Shown: positions 21,601 to 29,909 of the stretch, one piece after another
Position numbering within the stretch: the first letter of the stretch is position 1
Layout: the number at the start of each line of letters is the position of its first letter
Assembly: GCA_902615915.1 (NCBI GenBank)
Contig: CACMQQ010000009.1
Coordinates: 1 to 64,000, forward strand
Direction of reading: 5' to 3'
Length of the DNA: 64,000 bases
DNA from: an uncultured Fidelibacterota bacterium
GTDB lineage: Bacteria > Fidelibacterota > Marinisomatia > Marinisomatales > TCS55
The notes under the pieces: generated by a model
The model's database searches: none
Told to the model about the DNA's origin: nothing
What the model saw: only the letters and a program-made list of their open reading frames with translations
Position numbers and translations under genes: made by a program

Positions 21601-22541
21601 TGTTTGTAAAACTTACTCCTGGCGGTACTTACAATTGGACAGTGACAGTTGATGGAGTGGCGAGCAAAAGTTGGTCATTTACTGCAACAGACAAGGTTTA
21701 CCCGATCAATGATCGGTCTATAGATATTTCGGTACAAGACAGTACATACCTTCCTCAGCAAATTCAAAAATTATTGGTTTCCAGGAATAACCATGCATTC
21801 CTAAGATTTGATGTGCCCGCCATAGTTGATAGCACTTACAAGGTTGAACTTAATTTAACACCAGGTAAAATATATTCATTGAAAGATGGAGTTGTGCTTT
21901 ATAAATATAACTACAAGGGATGGGACGAGAGATTAGCTAACAGCAATATTGGAATGGTAGATAAAAGCAATCTTACAGCACTCGATACAATTCGCTCGCT
22001 CACTGAAAATGAGAAAATATCTATTGATGTATCTGCATATATTGACTCTATTGGCGAACACTCTTTCGCGTTAGCTGTATTATCAGAAAAGGATAGTGTT
22101 TATTTTTACAGCCGCGATAAATTGGTGTTGGATGGTCATTTTGAAAAAAGTATTGTAGCTCATAATTCAGGTTTAGCTACGTTGCATAATGCCTGGCCCA
22201 ATATCTCATTTAAAAATGATGCTAAACTTTCTGTTGACGATGATGAGAACATGCAAATCCCAACAAAATTCAGTTTGCATGATAATTTTCCGAACCCCTT
22301 CAATCCTAGCACAACCATACGTTTTGATCTTCCAATTGCAACTAAGATAAACCTGACGATATACAATATGTTAGGTCAAAAAGTAAGAACATTGAAAAAT
22401 TCGCAGCTAAGTGCAGGGTACCATTCGGTGAATTGGAATGCTACAAATGATCAGGGTTTCCCAGTCAGTGCAGGTATGTATTTTTATCAAATACAAACAA
22501 ATGAATTTGTTAAAACTAAAAAAATGTTATTGCTTAAATAG
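18678..22541 (+). CDS. Secreted LamG plus parallel beta-helix protein with T9SS sorting domain
   Basis: Signal peptide, then a concanavalin-like LamG domain at residues about 55-235 (WHHVAFTYDGDKGRLYVDGV, LDEVRVWD). A long right-handed beta-helix region follows at about 255-900 (TILIKEGRYSDL, NLYRSDNIVFDNLHF, YGSYITIKNSNFSHSW, NRNGMRFDGDC), resembling polysaccharide lyase and glycosidase helices such as chondroitinase B-like proteins. An Ig-like segment leads to a DNRLRE-like domain at about 1007-1155 (LRFDVPAIVDSTYKVELNL). The last 95 residues are a type A sorting domain (LHDNFPNPFNPSTTIRFDLP to KMLLLK). It is probably a surface or released polysaccharide-active enzyme. Catalytic residues cannot be assigned with confidence. 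Confidence 0.85.
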   Translation: MKKFIIAFTFLSVLISNDIVVDKSKTYNVKNNYAKFDRFTKHGGHGNYDIENKDRITLPSNFPILGATFTLEAMTFTADTSTRLHQKVIGSENWKGNYPFTSPNITFLNKNEIFYGFSSNGNEIMRQISNVRKPNTWHHVAFTYDGDKGRLYVDGVQVDSTNNPTKWSGKVPDATPIGFIGARFRGKLDEVRVWDVVRTEAQIKANMDSLLDLNSSGLLAYYSMDTDDNFNIVDRSANKHHATIDHAEIMQDLYSDNCPEPNGTADCPYPDILSALEAAEGGQTILIKEGRYSDLVFAEYINHSPNTEGAKITVLGETKNTKIDGTISVKADWQLTSLNGNQVYKAVLDMGSISQEAKTSIDSIYGVFVDDRYMIPAMPTNFKNPTDPTTGNKDNPEPGTVWENNDGAPYKNGGIMYPAVDYKYKVGQIANLDTLEEWAFEKNTNTLYIYPGKKIPNESNVRVRIRTHTVNLYRSDNIVFDNLHFYANAFYSIYGSYITIKNSNFSHSWEADLRNREMADGTDTDFIVDHRYRGNLMLEGEHNVVRNVIFRYVVDAYIFGFRKVKYPVYENILAEYNGWFGDMFWNLKVDDNCLNCRGGENHLNEDNFFSDTFRYVTMRQNRSGNIGPGKRSLVEYAWVEDHYQNTDGSGIGRASGAANRSTTRYSWMLNTNRNGMRFDGDCAGQYGLVHHVVSAGNKRGFRLKGDKHNVYHVMAYDNWDVDINLAAHKYCGDYGSFEKGKGVQNMKGNHNTDIHNAIADRLLNCASPDCGDQAVMNNGKSNEKVDPKFLLNESGIWYGRNFPIDNRQGNWSQSYPQLELEDPWLDNRARDPEQLIEIFGVDPFEQNRIQSYDFRPRKGSIFIDAGKVIEGINDGQDENFYHSSTYSNQNRKYVGEAPDIGPYEYGDSVYWIPGFRTAYPSIPIPRDGAKNVSLEYGLAWNYPWKENYAGTSAIVAISGPGLVKTESFNYPNNVMFVKLTPGGTYNWTVTVDGVASKSWSFTATDKVYPINDRSIDISVQDSTYLPQQIQKLLVSRNNHAFLRFDVPAIVDSTYKVELNLTPGKIYSLKDGVVLYKYNYKGWDERLANSNIGMVDKSNLTALDTIRSLTENEKISIDVSAYIDSIGEHSFALAVLSEKDSVYFYSRDKLVLDGHFEKSIVAHNSGLATLHNAWPNISFKNDAKLSVDDDENMQIPTKFSLHDNFPNPFNPSTTIRFDLPIATKINLTIYNMLGQKVRTLKNSQLSAGYHSVNWNATNDQGFPVSAGMYFYQIQTNEFVKTKKMLLLK

Positions 22542-22554
22542 TTTTTAAAGACAA

Positions 22555-23376
22555 TTGAAAATATCTGTTGTAATCCCAACCTATAACAGAGCTGAAATAG
22601 TTTCAAGAGCAATAAAATCTGTTCAAAATCAAACTTTACAACCTTTCGAGATCATTGTAATTGATGATGGCTCTTGTGACGATACTAGAAGAATAATAAA
22701 AGAACAATTCTCTTATTGTAGATATTATTATCAAGAAAATAAGGGTGTTAGCTCAGCTAGAAATCTAGGGATCCAAAAAGCTGAAAGTGAATGGATCGCT
22801 TTCCTAGACTCTGACGACGAGTGGAAACCAAACAAACTCGTTTCTCAATTGTCATTACTAAAAAATAGTAAATTTTGTCACAGTAATGAAATTTGGAAAA
22901 GAAATGGGAAAACAATTCCGCAAAATAAAAGTCATCAAAAATTTGGAGGTTTGATTTTTGAACAATGCCTAAATAAATGCATTATTGCACCATCAACAGT
23001 CGTAGCTCATAAAAATATTTTTTATGATGTTGGTTTGTTCGACGAATCAATAAAAATATGCGAGGATTACGAAATGTGGTTACGCATAACCGCTAAGTAT
23101 AAGGTTGGATTCAACCCTAAAGAGTTGATAACAAAGTATGGCGGTCATAACGATCAATTGTCCAATGTTCAAGAAGGCATAGAGTATTATCATATTCAAG
23201 CGCTAGAAAAGCTCCTTAATAAAAAAATTCTCATTGGATCTAAATTCACAATGACAAAGAAAATTTTGATTGAAAAATTAAAAATTTACTTACATGGGCT
23301 TGAAAAAAGGGAACGGATGGACCAAGTTCATAAATATAAAGAAAAAATTATATTCTGGAAAAATTTTAATGAATGA
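22555..23376 (+). CDS. Family 2 glycosyltransferase
   Basis: TTG start 13 bases after the beta-helix gene; the protein begins MKISVVIPTYNRAEIVSRAI, exactly where GT2 domains begin. Nucleotide-sugar binding elements follow: EIIVIDDGSCDDT, KGVSSARNLGIQ, and the DxD-type motif FLDSDDEW. A later CEDYEMWLRI segment is typical of the acceptor/catalytic half. It transfers a sugar to an acceptor in the cytoplasm, probably for a surface glycan or glycoprotein. There is no membrane segment. The gene is AT-rich and isolated from any glycan cluster. A role in modifying the upstream T9SS cargo is possible but unsupported. Confidence 0.85.
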   Translation: MKISVVIPTYNRAEIVSRAIKSVQNQTLQPFEIIVIDDGSCDDTRRIIKEQFSYCRYYYQENKGVSSARNLGIQKAESEWIAFLDSDDEWKPNKLVSQLSLLKNSKFCHSNEIWKRNGKTIPQNKSHQKFGGLIFEQCLNKCIIAPSTVVAHKNIFYDVGLFDESIKICEDYEMWLRITAKYKVGFNPKELITKYGGHNDQLSNVQEGIEYYHIQALEKLLNKKILIGSKFTMTKKILIEKLKIYLHGLEKRERMDQVHKYKEKIIFWKNFNE

Positions 23377-23451
23377 TTGTAGATGAAAATGTATTTTTGC
23401 AATAGAATATAATCTAAAATTGATCAACCTATGAACACTATTAAAAATTAA

Positions 23452-23589
23452 TTAAAACCTAAGACACCGATAAAAAATTTATATTTAACTGGTCAAGATA
23501 TTGTGACGGTAGGGTTAGCAGGAGCCTTGGCATCAGGGGTATTGACTAGTTCGGTTGTACTCAAAAAGAATTTGTTCAGAAAAATATAA
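23452..23589 (+). pseudogene. C-terminal remnant of a retinol-saturase / carotenoid-desaturase-like FAD oxidoreductase
   Basis: A frame preceded by an in-frame TAA (23449-23451) reads KTPIKNLYLTGQDIVTVGLA and continues GALASGVLTSSVVLKKNLFRKI before TAA. This is the conserved C-terminal tail of the retinol saturase/CrtI-like FAD oxidoreductases, whose last FAD-contact motif is TPI..LYLTGQD followed by a GALxxGLLTSS-like helix. The roughly 450 residues that should precede it are absent; the glycosyltransferase ends 75 bases upstream. It is therefore a truncated relic, most simply a deletion that fused neighbouring DNA to the old 3' end. Confidence 0.8.
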
Positions 23590-23595
23590 AAAAAT

Positions 23596-24744
23596 TTATT
23601 TTTTCCAAGGATAGAGCTCCTTATTCCAATTCAAGCTTTTATATTTATTTAAAATTGGAATCACCTTATCCTTTGGAATGGAATCCATGGATCCGTATTT
23701 ACTGGAAATTGATTCTGCTGCAAAAAGTGAATTTATAATTGCTTCTTCTGTTGCTTCAACTGTTGCTAAAAAAAGAGCATTCATGTTTGAATTTTTTAAC
23801 TCTCTTCTAGTAAAACTTAATTTATCCTCCGTAATAGTCTTATGAGTAGAAAAGATAATGACATAATCGCCACTACCATTAGATGAAAAAGCTCCAACTT
23901 TCCCAAACGCTAACTCTGCTCTCTTCCCCATTCGTCTTAAATTTCTATTGGATAAAGGTGCATCTGTTGCAATCACTATCATACATGAACCTTCTTCATG
24001 GTCATAAGGGATGGAACTGGAAAAGGGACTTTTTTTCAACTCTCTTCCAATAGGCGCGCCATTAATAATTAGGCTTCCTCCAAAATTGGTCTGAACAAGA
24101 ACACCAACCGTATAACTGCCATTTTCTTGAGGCAAAACTCGAGAAGAGGTCCCAATACCTCCTTTAAATCCAAGAGCTCTGGTACCTGTTCCAGCTCCTA
24201 CTGATCCTTCTTTTACAGGTCCATTGTTAGCTTTTTTTAAAGCAGATAAAACATGCTTTTTCTTAACATGCCTCCCTTGAATATCGTTAAGTCCACCATC
24301 ATTAGTTTCACCAACCACAGGATTGACAGATCTGATATTTTTATTATTAGAAATCATATAGTCCACAATTGCGTTTGCCACTAAAAAGACATTTAATGTG
24401 TTAGTTAAAGCTATGGGGGTTTCTATCGTGCCCAATTCATTGATCTGAGTAAATCCTAATGCTTTCCCAAATCCATTAGTAACATGTACCGCTGCCATCA
24501 CTTTGTCATCAAAAATATTTCCATTGTGAGGCTTTATTATCGTTACACCTGTTCTGACATTGTTTCCTTGAATTATAGTTTCATGCCCAACCTCGACCCC
24601 ATTTACATCAGTGATTGCATTCCATTTTCCAGGCTTGAGGATTCCAATTTCAATACCCATTTCACGCGGTCTTTTGTTTTGCGAAAAAGAGATTTGCAGG
24701 GACTGTAAAGCAAAAATCAATATGTAAAAAAGGATTCTAAGCAC
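23596..24744 (-). CDS. P1 family (DmpA-type) aminopeptidase, secreted
   Basis: After a signal peptide (to about SFSQ), the 382-residue protein matches L-aminopeptidase/D-esterase DmpA and beta-peptidyl aminopeptidases. These are N-terminal-nucleophile enzymes that self-cleave into two chains. Family blocks visible are ITDVNGVEVGH, GVTIIKPH, NPVVGETNDGGLNDI, GSVGAGTGTRALGFKGGIG and VLVQTNFGG. The cleavage/nucleophile site is EEG|SCMIVIATDAPL at Ser253, close to Ser250 of DmpA. It releases N-terminal residues, including D-residues or amides in some members, from short peptides outside the cytoplasm. Its stop lies 6 bases from the carotenoid-enzyme relic, and it is divergent from the serine/threonine dehydratase. 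Confidence 0.9.
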   Translation of the reverse strand: MLRILFYILIFALQSLQISFSQNKRPREMGIEIGILKPGKWNAITDVNGVEVGHETIIQGNNVRTGVTIIKPHNGNIFDDKVMAAVHVTNGFGKALGFTQINELGTIETPIALTNTLNVFLVANAIVDYMISNNKNIRSVNPVVGETNDGGLNDIQGRHVKKKHVLSALKKANNGPVKEGSVGAGTGTRALGFKGGIGTSSRVLPQENGSYTVGVLVQTNFGGSLIINGAPIGRELKKSPFSSSIPYDHEEGSCMIVIATDAPLSNRNLRRMGKRAELAFGKVGAFSSNGSGDYVIIFSTHKTITEDKLSFTRRELKNSNMNALFLATVEATEEAIINSLFAAESISSKYGSMDSIPKDKVIPILNKYKSLNWNKELYPWKK

Positions 24745-24821
24745 TTATCTTTATTTTTTTAATTCAAATCTTATTGGTTTATTGGTAATAATGTGCTCAT
24801 ATTAATTTCGGTTTATTTATA

Positions 24822-25796
24822 ATGCCAAATGATATATTATGTGACATTGTAAAAAATCCAAATGAATTTCAAAAAACAATGTTAACGAAATTACATATTA
24901 ATACTCCACTTATTGAGTCTCTTATTTTAGGTGAGGGATTGAACGCCAAGGTTTGGCTAAAAATGGATACTTTGCAACCATCAGGTTCTTTTAAAATTCG
25001 AGGTATCGGGCATGCAATGATGCATTATGTTAATGAGGGTGCAACTGAATTTGTTGCCGCTTCAGGTGGCAATGCAGGTTTAGCAACAGCATATGCTGGA
25101 AGAAGATTAAATAAGCCAGTTACGGTAGTCGTACCTACGACAACAAAACCAATAGCCAAGGAATTAATTGAAAGAGAGGGAGCGAAGGTAATTGTAAACG
25201 GTGATAATTTTCTTGCTTCTCATGATTTTGCTATAAAGTTATGCGGTGATAAAAAAAGATATATCCACCCGTTTGATGATCCTTTGATATGGCACGGTCA
25301 TTCATCGATTATTGATGAGATTACAAAGGAAGGAATAACGCCTGATTTAATTATCGTATCTGTAGGAGGTGGAGGGTTGTTGCTTGGAATTGAGAAAGGC
25401 CTGAAAAGACACAAACTAAGCAATGCTTCAATCTTAGCCGTTGAGACTAAAGGCGCAGACTCTTTTAACAAATCGATTATAGCAAATGAATTAATAGAGT
25501 TAGATAGGATAACAAGTATAGCTACGTCATTAGGAGCAAAAAAAGTCTCAAAAGCCCTTTATGAATTAAAGAATAATAAGAATATAATAAGTCATGTTGT
25601 TAGCGATAAATCAGCGGTAAAGGCTGTCGAAAAGTTTTTGCATGATCACCGGCAGTTAGTTGAGCCTGCTTGCGGGGCGAGCCTAGCCCCGGTATATGAA
25701 AAATCAGATGAATTAAATCAATTTAAAGAAATTGTAGTAATTGTATGCGGAGGAGTAGGGTTTACTTTAGAAAATTTAAGTGACTTTAATTTTTGA
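24822..25796 (+). CDS. L-serine/L-threonine ammonia-lyase (PLP, fold type II)
   Basis: The cytoplasmic PLP enzyme deaminates serine to pyruvate or threonine to 2-oxobutyrate. Lys58 in PSGSFKIRG is the Schiff-base lysine. ASGGNAGLATAYAGR binds the substrate carboxylate, SVGGGGLLLG is the phosphate-binding glycine loop, and VCGGVGF near the C terminus supplies the residue facing the pyridine nitrogen (Cys, as in eukaryotic-type serine dehydratases). At 324 residues it lacks the ACT regulatory domain of biosynthetic IlvA, so it is probably catabolic. Divergent from the P1 aminopeptidase, it could channel released serine or threonine into carbon metabolism. Confidence 0.85.
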   Translation: MPNDILCDIVKNPNEFQKTMLTKLHINTPLIESLILGEGLNAKVWLKMDTLQPSGSFKIRGIGHAMMHYVNEGATEFVAASGGNAGLATAYAGRRLNKPVTVVVPTTTKPIAKELIEREGAKVIVNGDNFLASHDFAIKLCGDKKRYIHPFDDPLIWHGHSSIIDEITKEGITPDLIIVSVGGGGLLLGIEKGLKRHKLSNASILAVETKGADSFNKSIIANELIELDRITSIATSLGAKKVSKALYELKNNKNIISHVVSDKSAVKAVEKFLHDHRQLVEPACGASLAPVYEKSDELNQFKEIVVIVCGGVGFTLENLSDFNF

Positions 25797-25947
25797 AAAA
25801 GAAAAATGCTCTTAACAAAAGTACTAAAAAGTAAACACCTGCCAATAATTGCCAAAATAGGCTATTTGGCTCTTTTAAAAGATTTAAAAAACAGATCAAT
25901 CCAAAGCTTGCGAATATAAGACCGTTTGCCTTTAAAGAAGAAAGCAT
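25786..25947 (-). CDS. Small two-helix membrane protein downstream of pirin
   Basis: ATG three bases after the pirin stop codon; the 53-residue product begins MLSSLKANGLIFASFGLICF and has two hydrophobic helices separated by KEPN, ending RAFFFFKN. Its end overlaps the stop of the convergent dehydratase gene by about 11 bases. The spacing implies translation coupled to pirin. No family is recognised. Hydrophobic pattern, coupling and exact fit to the gap support it being real. Confidence 0.6.
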   Translation of the reverse strand: MLSSLKANGLIFASFGLICFLNLLKEPNSLFWQLLAGVYFLVLLLRAFFFFKN

Positions 25948-25950
25948 TGT

Positions 25951-26772
25951 CTAAGATCCAAATTTTCCTGATTGATAATCTTCAAATGCCTGCAGTATCT
26001 CGCTTCTTGTATTCATAACAAATGGACCTCCTCTTGCAACAGGCTCGTTTAAGGGCTCCCCAGCCACAAGAATAAAACTAGCACCCTCATTCGAGCAATT
26101 TAACTCCAACTTGCCACTAGTACTTAGAACCCCTAAATATCCTTTTGATAAATCACTGTTTACTGACAAAGTTCCTTCGTAAACATAAATGAATGCATTC
26201 CAATCCTCTGGAATATCATAAGAAAAGGATTTGTTGGGGTTTATATTTACATCAAAATATAAAAAACCAGTGTGAGGCCTTCCTGGTCCTTTGGTGTTTT
26301 GATATTCCCCTGAAATGATCTTAACTGAGGATATTTTAGTTTTTATGCATGGGATTTGATCCGCTGAAATATCGTGGTAAGCTGGTTCTATCATTTTTTT
26401 TTCTTTGGGAAGGTTGAGCCATAACTGAAAACCGCGAACTAGTCCATCAGTTTGTTTTGGCATCTCACTATGAACAACGCCTTTACCTGCAGTCATCCAC
26501 TGAACTGAGCCGTCCTCTAAAAAACCTTCGTTGCCAGCATTATCTTTATGATGAAATTTCCCATTTAACATATACGTTATAGTTTCAAAACCCCTATGTG
26601 GATGGGGAGGAAAACCAGCAATGTAATCATCCGGATTATCACTACCAAACTCATCTAAAAGTAAAAAAGGGTCCAGCATATTTAATTCTGGACTTCCAAT
26701 AATCCTTGTTAGGCTAACTCCTGCACCGTCTGAGGTTTTAATTCCTTCTATTTGATTTATAATTTTTCTCAT
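25951..26772 (-). CDS. Pirin family bicupin protein
   Basis: The protein (273 residues) shows the pirin iron site: His57 and His59 in FPPHPHRGFETITYM, then His101 and Glu103 in GVVHSEMP, matching the 2-His, His, Glu arrangement of human pirin at nearly the same numbering. The second cupin domain occupies about residues 150-260 (AFIYVYEGTLSV). Pirins are cytoplasmic iron proteins with quercetinase or redox-sensing regulatory roles; the substrate here is unknown. It heads a probable two-gene unit with a 53-residue membrane protein and is divergent from the YceI gene. Confidence 0.9.
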   Translation of the reverse strand: MRKIINQIEGIKTSDGAGVSLTRIIGSPELNMLDPFLLLDEFGSDNPDDYIAGFPPHPHRGFETITYMLNGKFHHKDNAGNEGFLEDGSVQWMTAGKGVVHSEMPKQTDGLVRGFQLWLNLPKEKKMIEPAYHDISADQIPCIKTKISSVKIISGEYQNTKGPGRPHTGFLYFDVNINPNKSFSYDIPEDWNAFIYVYEGTLSVNSDLSKGYLGVLSTSGKLELNCSNEGASFILVAGEPLNEPVARGGPFVMNTRSEILQAFEDYQSGKFGS

Positions 26773-26901
26773 AATTTATTTTTTTTAATTTTTGGAACGA
26801 TACGTAGACAATTAAGTTTCATTATAAAATTAATTCTTTCTAGAAACTACAAACTTGGTATAGCTTATTCATATTAATAATACCTTTAAAAAGGAAAGTA
26901 C

Positions 26902-27540
26902 ATGTTAAAGAAATTTTTGATACCCGCAATCTTGCTTTTATTCATTGTTAGCTGTGAAAAATCATCTAAAAAGAAAATTAACACCTCTTTGCCAAAGCCA
27001 ACTTTATCGCTCAGTTCGGGTGATTATGTAATGGATAATGATAATTCATCTATAAAATGGACAGGGAGAGAGCTTTCAACAAAATCACATTATGGATCGC
27101 TTCAAATGAAAAATGGCAGTTTAACTGTTAATACCGATGGTACTGTTAATGGTATAATTAAAATTGATATGACGACAATTGATTGCGAGGACCTGCAAGG
27201 CAGAAGTAAAGCTTCTTTAGAAAGGCACTTGCGAAGTGATGACTTTTTTAGCGTTGAGTCGCACCCCATTGCAACCTTAACATTTAAAAGCGAGGGCGGT
27301 ATAGGAGCAGGGAATAAATTAGCTTTCAATGGTGATCTTGAAATTAAAGGTATTTCACATCCTATTTCATTTGAATCTGAAGTGAAAAATGTTGATCCTA
27401 AAGTTAGTGCATTAGTTGATATGACTTTTGATAGATCAAAATATAATGTAAGATTTCGCTCTGGAACTTTCTTTCAAAATCTTGGTGATAAATTGATATA
27501 TGATGATATCGAGATCAGCGTTGATATAAGAACTCTGTAA
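26902..27540 (+). CDS. YceI family lipoprotein
   Basis: Lipoprotein signal MLKKFLIPAILLLFIVSC (Cys18), then a YceI lipocalin-like barrel. Family blocks are DNDNSSIKWTGRE, MKNGSLTVNTDGTVNGIIKI, HLRSDDFFSVESHPIATLTF, GDLEIKGISHPISF and MTFDRSKYNVRFRSG. YceI proteins bind polyisoprenoids or amphiphiles in the periplasm; here the protein would be membrane-anchored. An AAGG-containing sequence precedes the ATG. It is followed 14 bases later by an S9 peptidase in the same direction, so the two may be co-transcribed. Confidence 0.9.
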   Translation: MLKKFLIPAILLLFIVSCEKSSKKKINTSLPKPTLSLSSGDYVMDNDNSSIKWTGRELSTKSHYGSLQMKNGSLTVNTDGTVNGIIKIDMTTIDCEDLQGRSKASLERHLRSDDFFSVESHPIATLTFKSEGGIGAGNKLAFNGDLEIKGISHPISFESEVKNVDPKVSALVDMTFDRSKYNVRFRSGTFFQNLGDKLIYDDIEISVDIRTL

Positions 27541-27554
27541 TAATTGTATTTATA

Positions 27555-29495
27555 ATGAGATTAAAATTAAAATTTATTTTTCTTAACATTTTTTTAAGTA
27601 CTGTTCATTCGCAATGGGCCCAAAATGAACAAGCAACCAAAACAACTGCTGGTAATCTTATCATGGAAAATGTACCCTCTATCCCAAAAGAGGTAATTGA
27701 GAAATCACGTCAATATTCTTTTATTAGAAGTGGGTCATTTCGCTCATGGACTCCCGATGGTCGATCCATTATCATAGGTACAGGATTTGGCGAAACCACA
27801 CAATTGCATAAAGTAGAAAATCCGCTAGGTCAAAGATCTCAAATAACTTTTTATAACGAACCTATAAGAGGTGGTTATTTTTCTCATAATAAAAAAATTA
27901 ATGGTTTCTTATTCTCAAAAGATGTGGGTGGAAGTGAGAATTGGCAAGTTTTTTTCCATAATATTGAAAATGGAAAATCAACGATGATAACAGACGGAGT
28001 TTCTCGTAATTCATTAGGTGGCTGGTCAAATGACGGCCAAAGGTTTGCTTTTTCTTCAAATAAAGTCAACGGTAAGGACACGCATGTATTTATTTCTGAC
28101 TTGGATGGCAATACAAAGCAATTGGTTTCACTGGAAGGTTCTTGGAGCGCTCTTGATTGGTCTCCAGACGATTCAAAAGTACTGGTTAGAAGGTATGTGT
28201 CTATAAATGAATCTTATTTGCATATTGCAAAACTTAACGATGGAAGTGTTAATCCATTCAATCCGAGTAAAGAAAAGATCAGTTTTGGAAGCGCAAAATT
28301 TAGTAAGAATGGAAAGGGAATATACTATACCTCTGATGAGTCAACTGAATTTCGCCATCTTAGATATTACGATCTCAAAACAAAGAAACATTCTATATTG
28401 ACAAAAGATATAGCATGGGATATTCAAAGTTTTGATTTATCAAAAGACGGTAAGTTGCTTGCTTTCGTTGCCAATGAAAATGCTATCTCAAAACTCTATA
28501 TCTACCGCACTAAAGACCTTAAACCTTTAAAGCTGCCATCATTTCCAATTGGGCAAATCTATGGCTTATCATTTAATGATGATAATAACCGAATAGCTAT
28601 GACATTAAACTCTTCTCGATCTCCAGGAGATGTATATGTATTAAATATTAAAAATAAAAAACTTACACAATGGACCAAAAGTGAGGTTGGCGGTTTAAAT
28701 ACGGATAATTTTGTTTCACCGGAACTTGTCAGGATCAAATCCTACGACGATCTTGAAATTTCTGGTTTTTTATACCTTCCAAGTGATCAAAAAGGTCCCC
28801 ATCCAGTTATCATTTCTATACATGGTGGCCCAGAAAGTCAATTTAGACCTGGGTTTTCATCTAGATTTCAATATTGGATAAATGAACTTGGTTGCGCGGT
28901 ACTCGCTACCAATGTTAGAGGATCAGCAGGCTTTGGTAAAACTTTTGTCAAGCTAGATAATGGATTCAATCGTGAAAAATCCGTTAAGGATATTGGTGCA
29001 TTTTTGGATATGATTGATAATGACAATAGACTGGATAGCAACAGAATTGGAGTTTATGGAGGTTCTTATGGAGGCTACATGGTCTTAGCCTCTATGACTC
29101 ATTATAATGACAGATTACGAGCAGCGGTTGATGTAGTTGGTATATCTAACTTCGTAACATTTTTACAAAATACAAAATCATACAGAAGAGACCTAAGACG
29201 CGCTGAATATGGGGATGAAAGAAACGAAGATATGTATAACTTTCTTCAAGAGATTTCACCTAACAATAATGTTAAAAAAATTACAAAACCTATTTTTATT
29301 GTCCAGGGTTACAACGACCCTCGCGTCCCCGTTACCGAATCTGAGCAAATGCGTGACGAAATTAAAAAAAATGGAGGGGATGTATGGTACATGGTTGCAA
29401 TGGATGAAGGACATGGTTTTAGAAAAAAATTCAATCGTGACTATTTTACTAATGCAATGAGTCTTTTTTGGGAGACTTATTTACTAAAGGACTAA
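27555..29495 (+). CDS. Secreted S9 family peptidase (prolyl oligopeptidase-like)
   Basis: Signal peptide MRLKLKFIFLNIFLSTVHSQ, then a TolB/WD40-like propeller (FRSWTPDGRSIIIG, GGWSNDGQRFAF, ALDWSPDDSKVLV, SFDLSKDGKLLAF) and a C-terminal hydrolase domain. The triad is Ser504 in VYGGSYGGYM, Asp588 in YNDPRVP and His620 in DEGHGF. The product should cleave small peptides in the periplasm or outside. It is the second of three S9 enzymes in this window and only distantly similar to the one at 16.5 kb, so they are not recent duplicates. Confidence 0.9.
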   Translation: MRLKLKFIFLNIFLSTVHSQWAQNEQATKTTAGNLIMENVPSIPKEVIEKSRQYSFIRSGSFRSWTPDGRSIIIGTGFGETTQLHKVENPLGQRSQITFYNEPIRGGYFSHNKKINGFLFSKDVGGSENWQVFFHNIENGKSTMITDGVSRNSLGGWSNDGQRFAFSSNKVNGKDTHVFISDLDGNTKQLVSLEGSWSALDWSPDDSKVLVRRYVSINESYLHIAKLNDGSVNPFNPSKEKISFGSAKFSKNGKGIYYTSDESTEFRHLRYYDLKTKKHSILTKDIAWDIQSFDLSKDGKLLAFVANENAISKLYIYRTKDLKPLKLPSFPIGQIYGLSFNDDNNRIAMTLNSSRSPGDVYVLNIKNKKLTQWTKSEVGGLNTDNFVSPELVRIKSYDDLEISGFLYLPSDQKGPHPVIISIHGGPESQFRPGFSSRFQYWINELGCAVLATNVRGSAGFGKTFVKLDNGFNREKSVKDIGAFLDMIDNDNRLDSNRIGVYGGSYGGYMVLASMTHYNDRLRAAVDVVGISNFVTFLQNTKSYRRDLRRAEYGDERNEDMYNFLQEISPNNNVKKITKPIFIVQGYNDPRVPVTESEQMRDEIKKNGGDVWYMVAMDEGHGFRKKFNRDYFTNAMSLFWETYLLKD

Positions 29496-29511
29496 GGTAA
29501 GGAAAAAATTT

Positions 29512-29895
29512 ATGAGACCGAAAAAAATCATTCATATAATTGAGACTGCAATCCATTGGTTTATCTATGGGATGGTCCTTTTTTTATTTGGTAGAGAAAT
29601 CTATATAATGGCTACAACGCTTGATGTTACTGTTAATAGGATCTTGAATTTCTTTATTTATTTAGAGATTATGCAAATGGTATCCATTTTCTTTCAAACT
29701 GGAAGAATACCAGTTCGATATCCCCTTTATATCTCAATGATAGGGCTAGCAAGATATATTTCACTTGAAAATTTAGATGGAAGAGAAGCTATATTTATCA
29801 CTGGATCTATTTTTTTAATATCATTAGCATTGGTTGGGTTAGCATATCGTACTAAGATAGTTAGGTCAACCCCCAAGCAAGAAGACGAAGAATAA
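29512..29895 (+). CDS. PsiE-like membrane protein
   Basis: 127 residues with about four membrane spans and a charged tail (KIVRSTPKQEDEE). The core FIYLEIMQMVSIFF followed by RIPVRYPLYISMIGLARYIS matches the phosphate-starvation-inducible PsiE family, in which the RIPVRYLIYIA-like loop is the best-conserved part. The function of PsiE is unknown. It lies 16 bases after the S9 peptidase and 14 before the BtuF-like gene, within an apparent operon from 26.9 to 32.1 kb. Confidence 0.75.
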   Translation: MRPKKIIHIIETAIHWFIYGMVLFLFGREIYIMATTLDVTVNRILNFFIYLEIMQMVSIFFQTGRIPVRYPLYISMIGLARYISLENLDGREAIFITGSIFLISLALVGLAYRTKIVRSTPKQEDEE

Positions 29896-29909
29896 TCTGT
29901 TTGTAAGCA

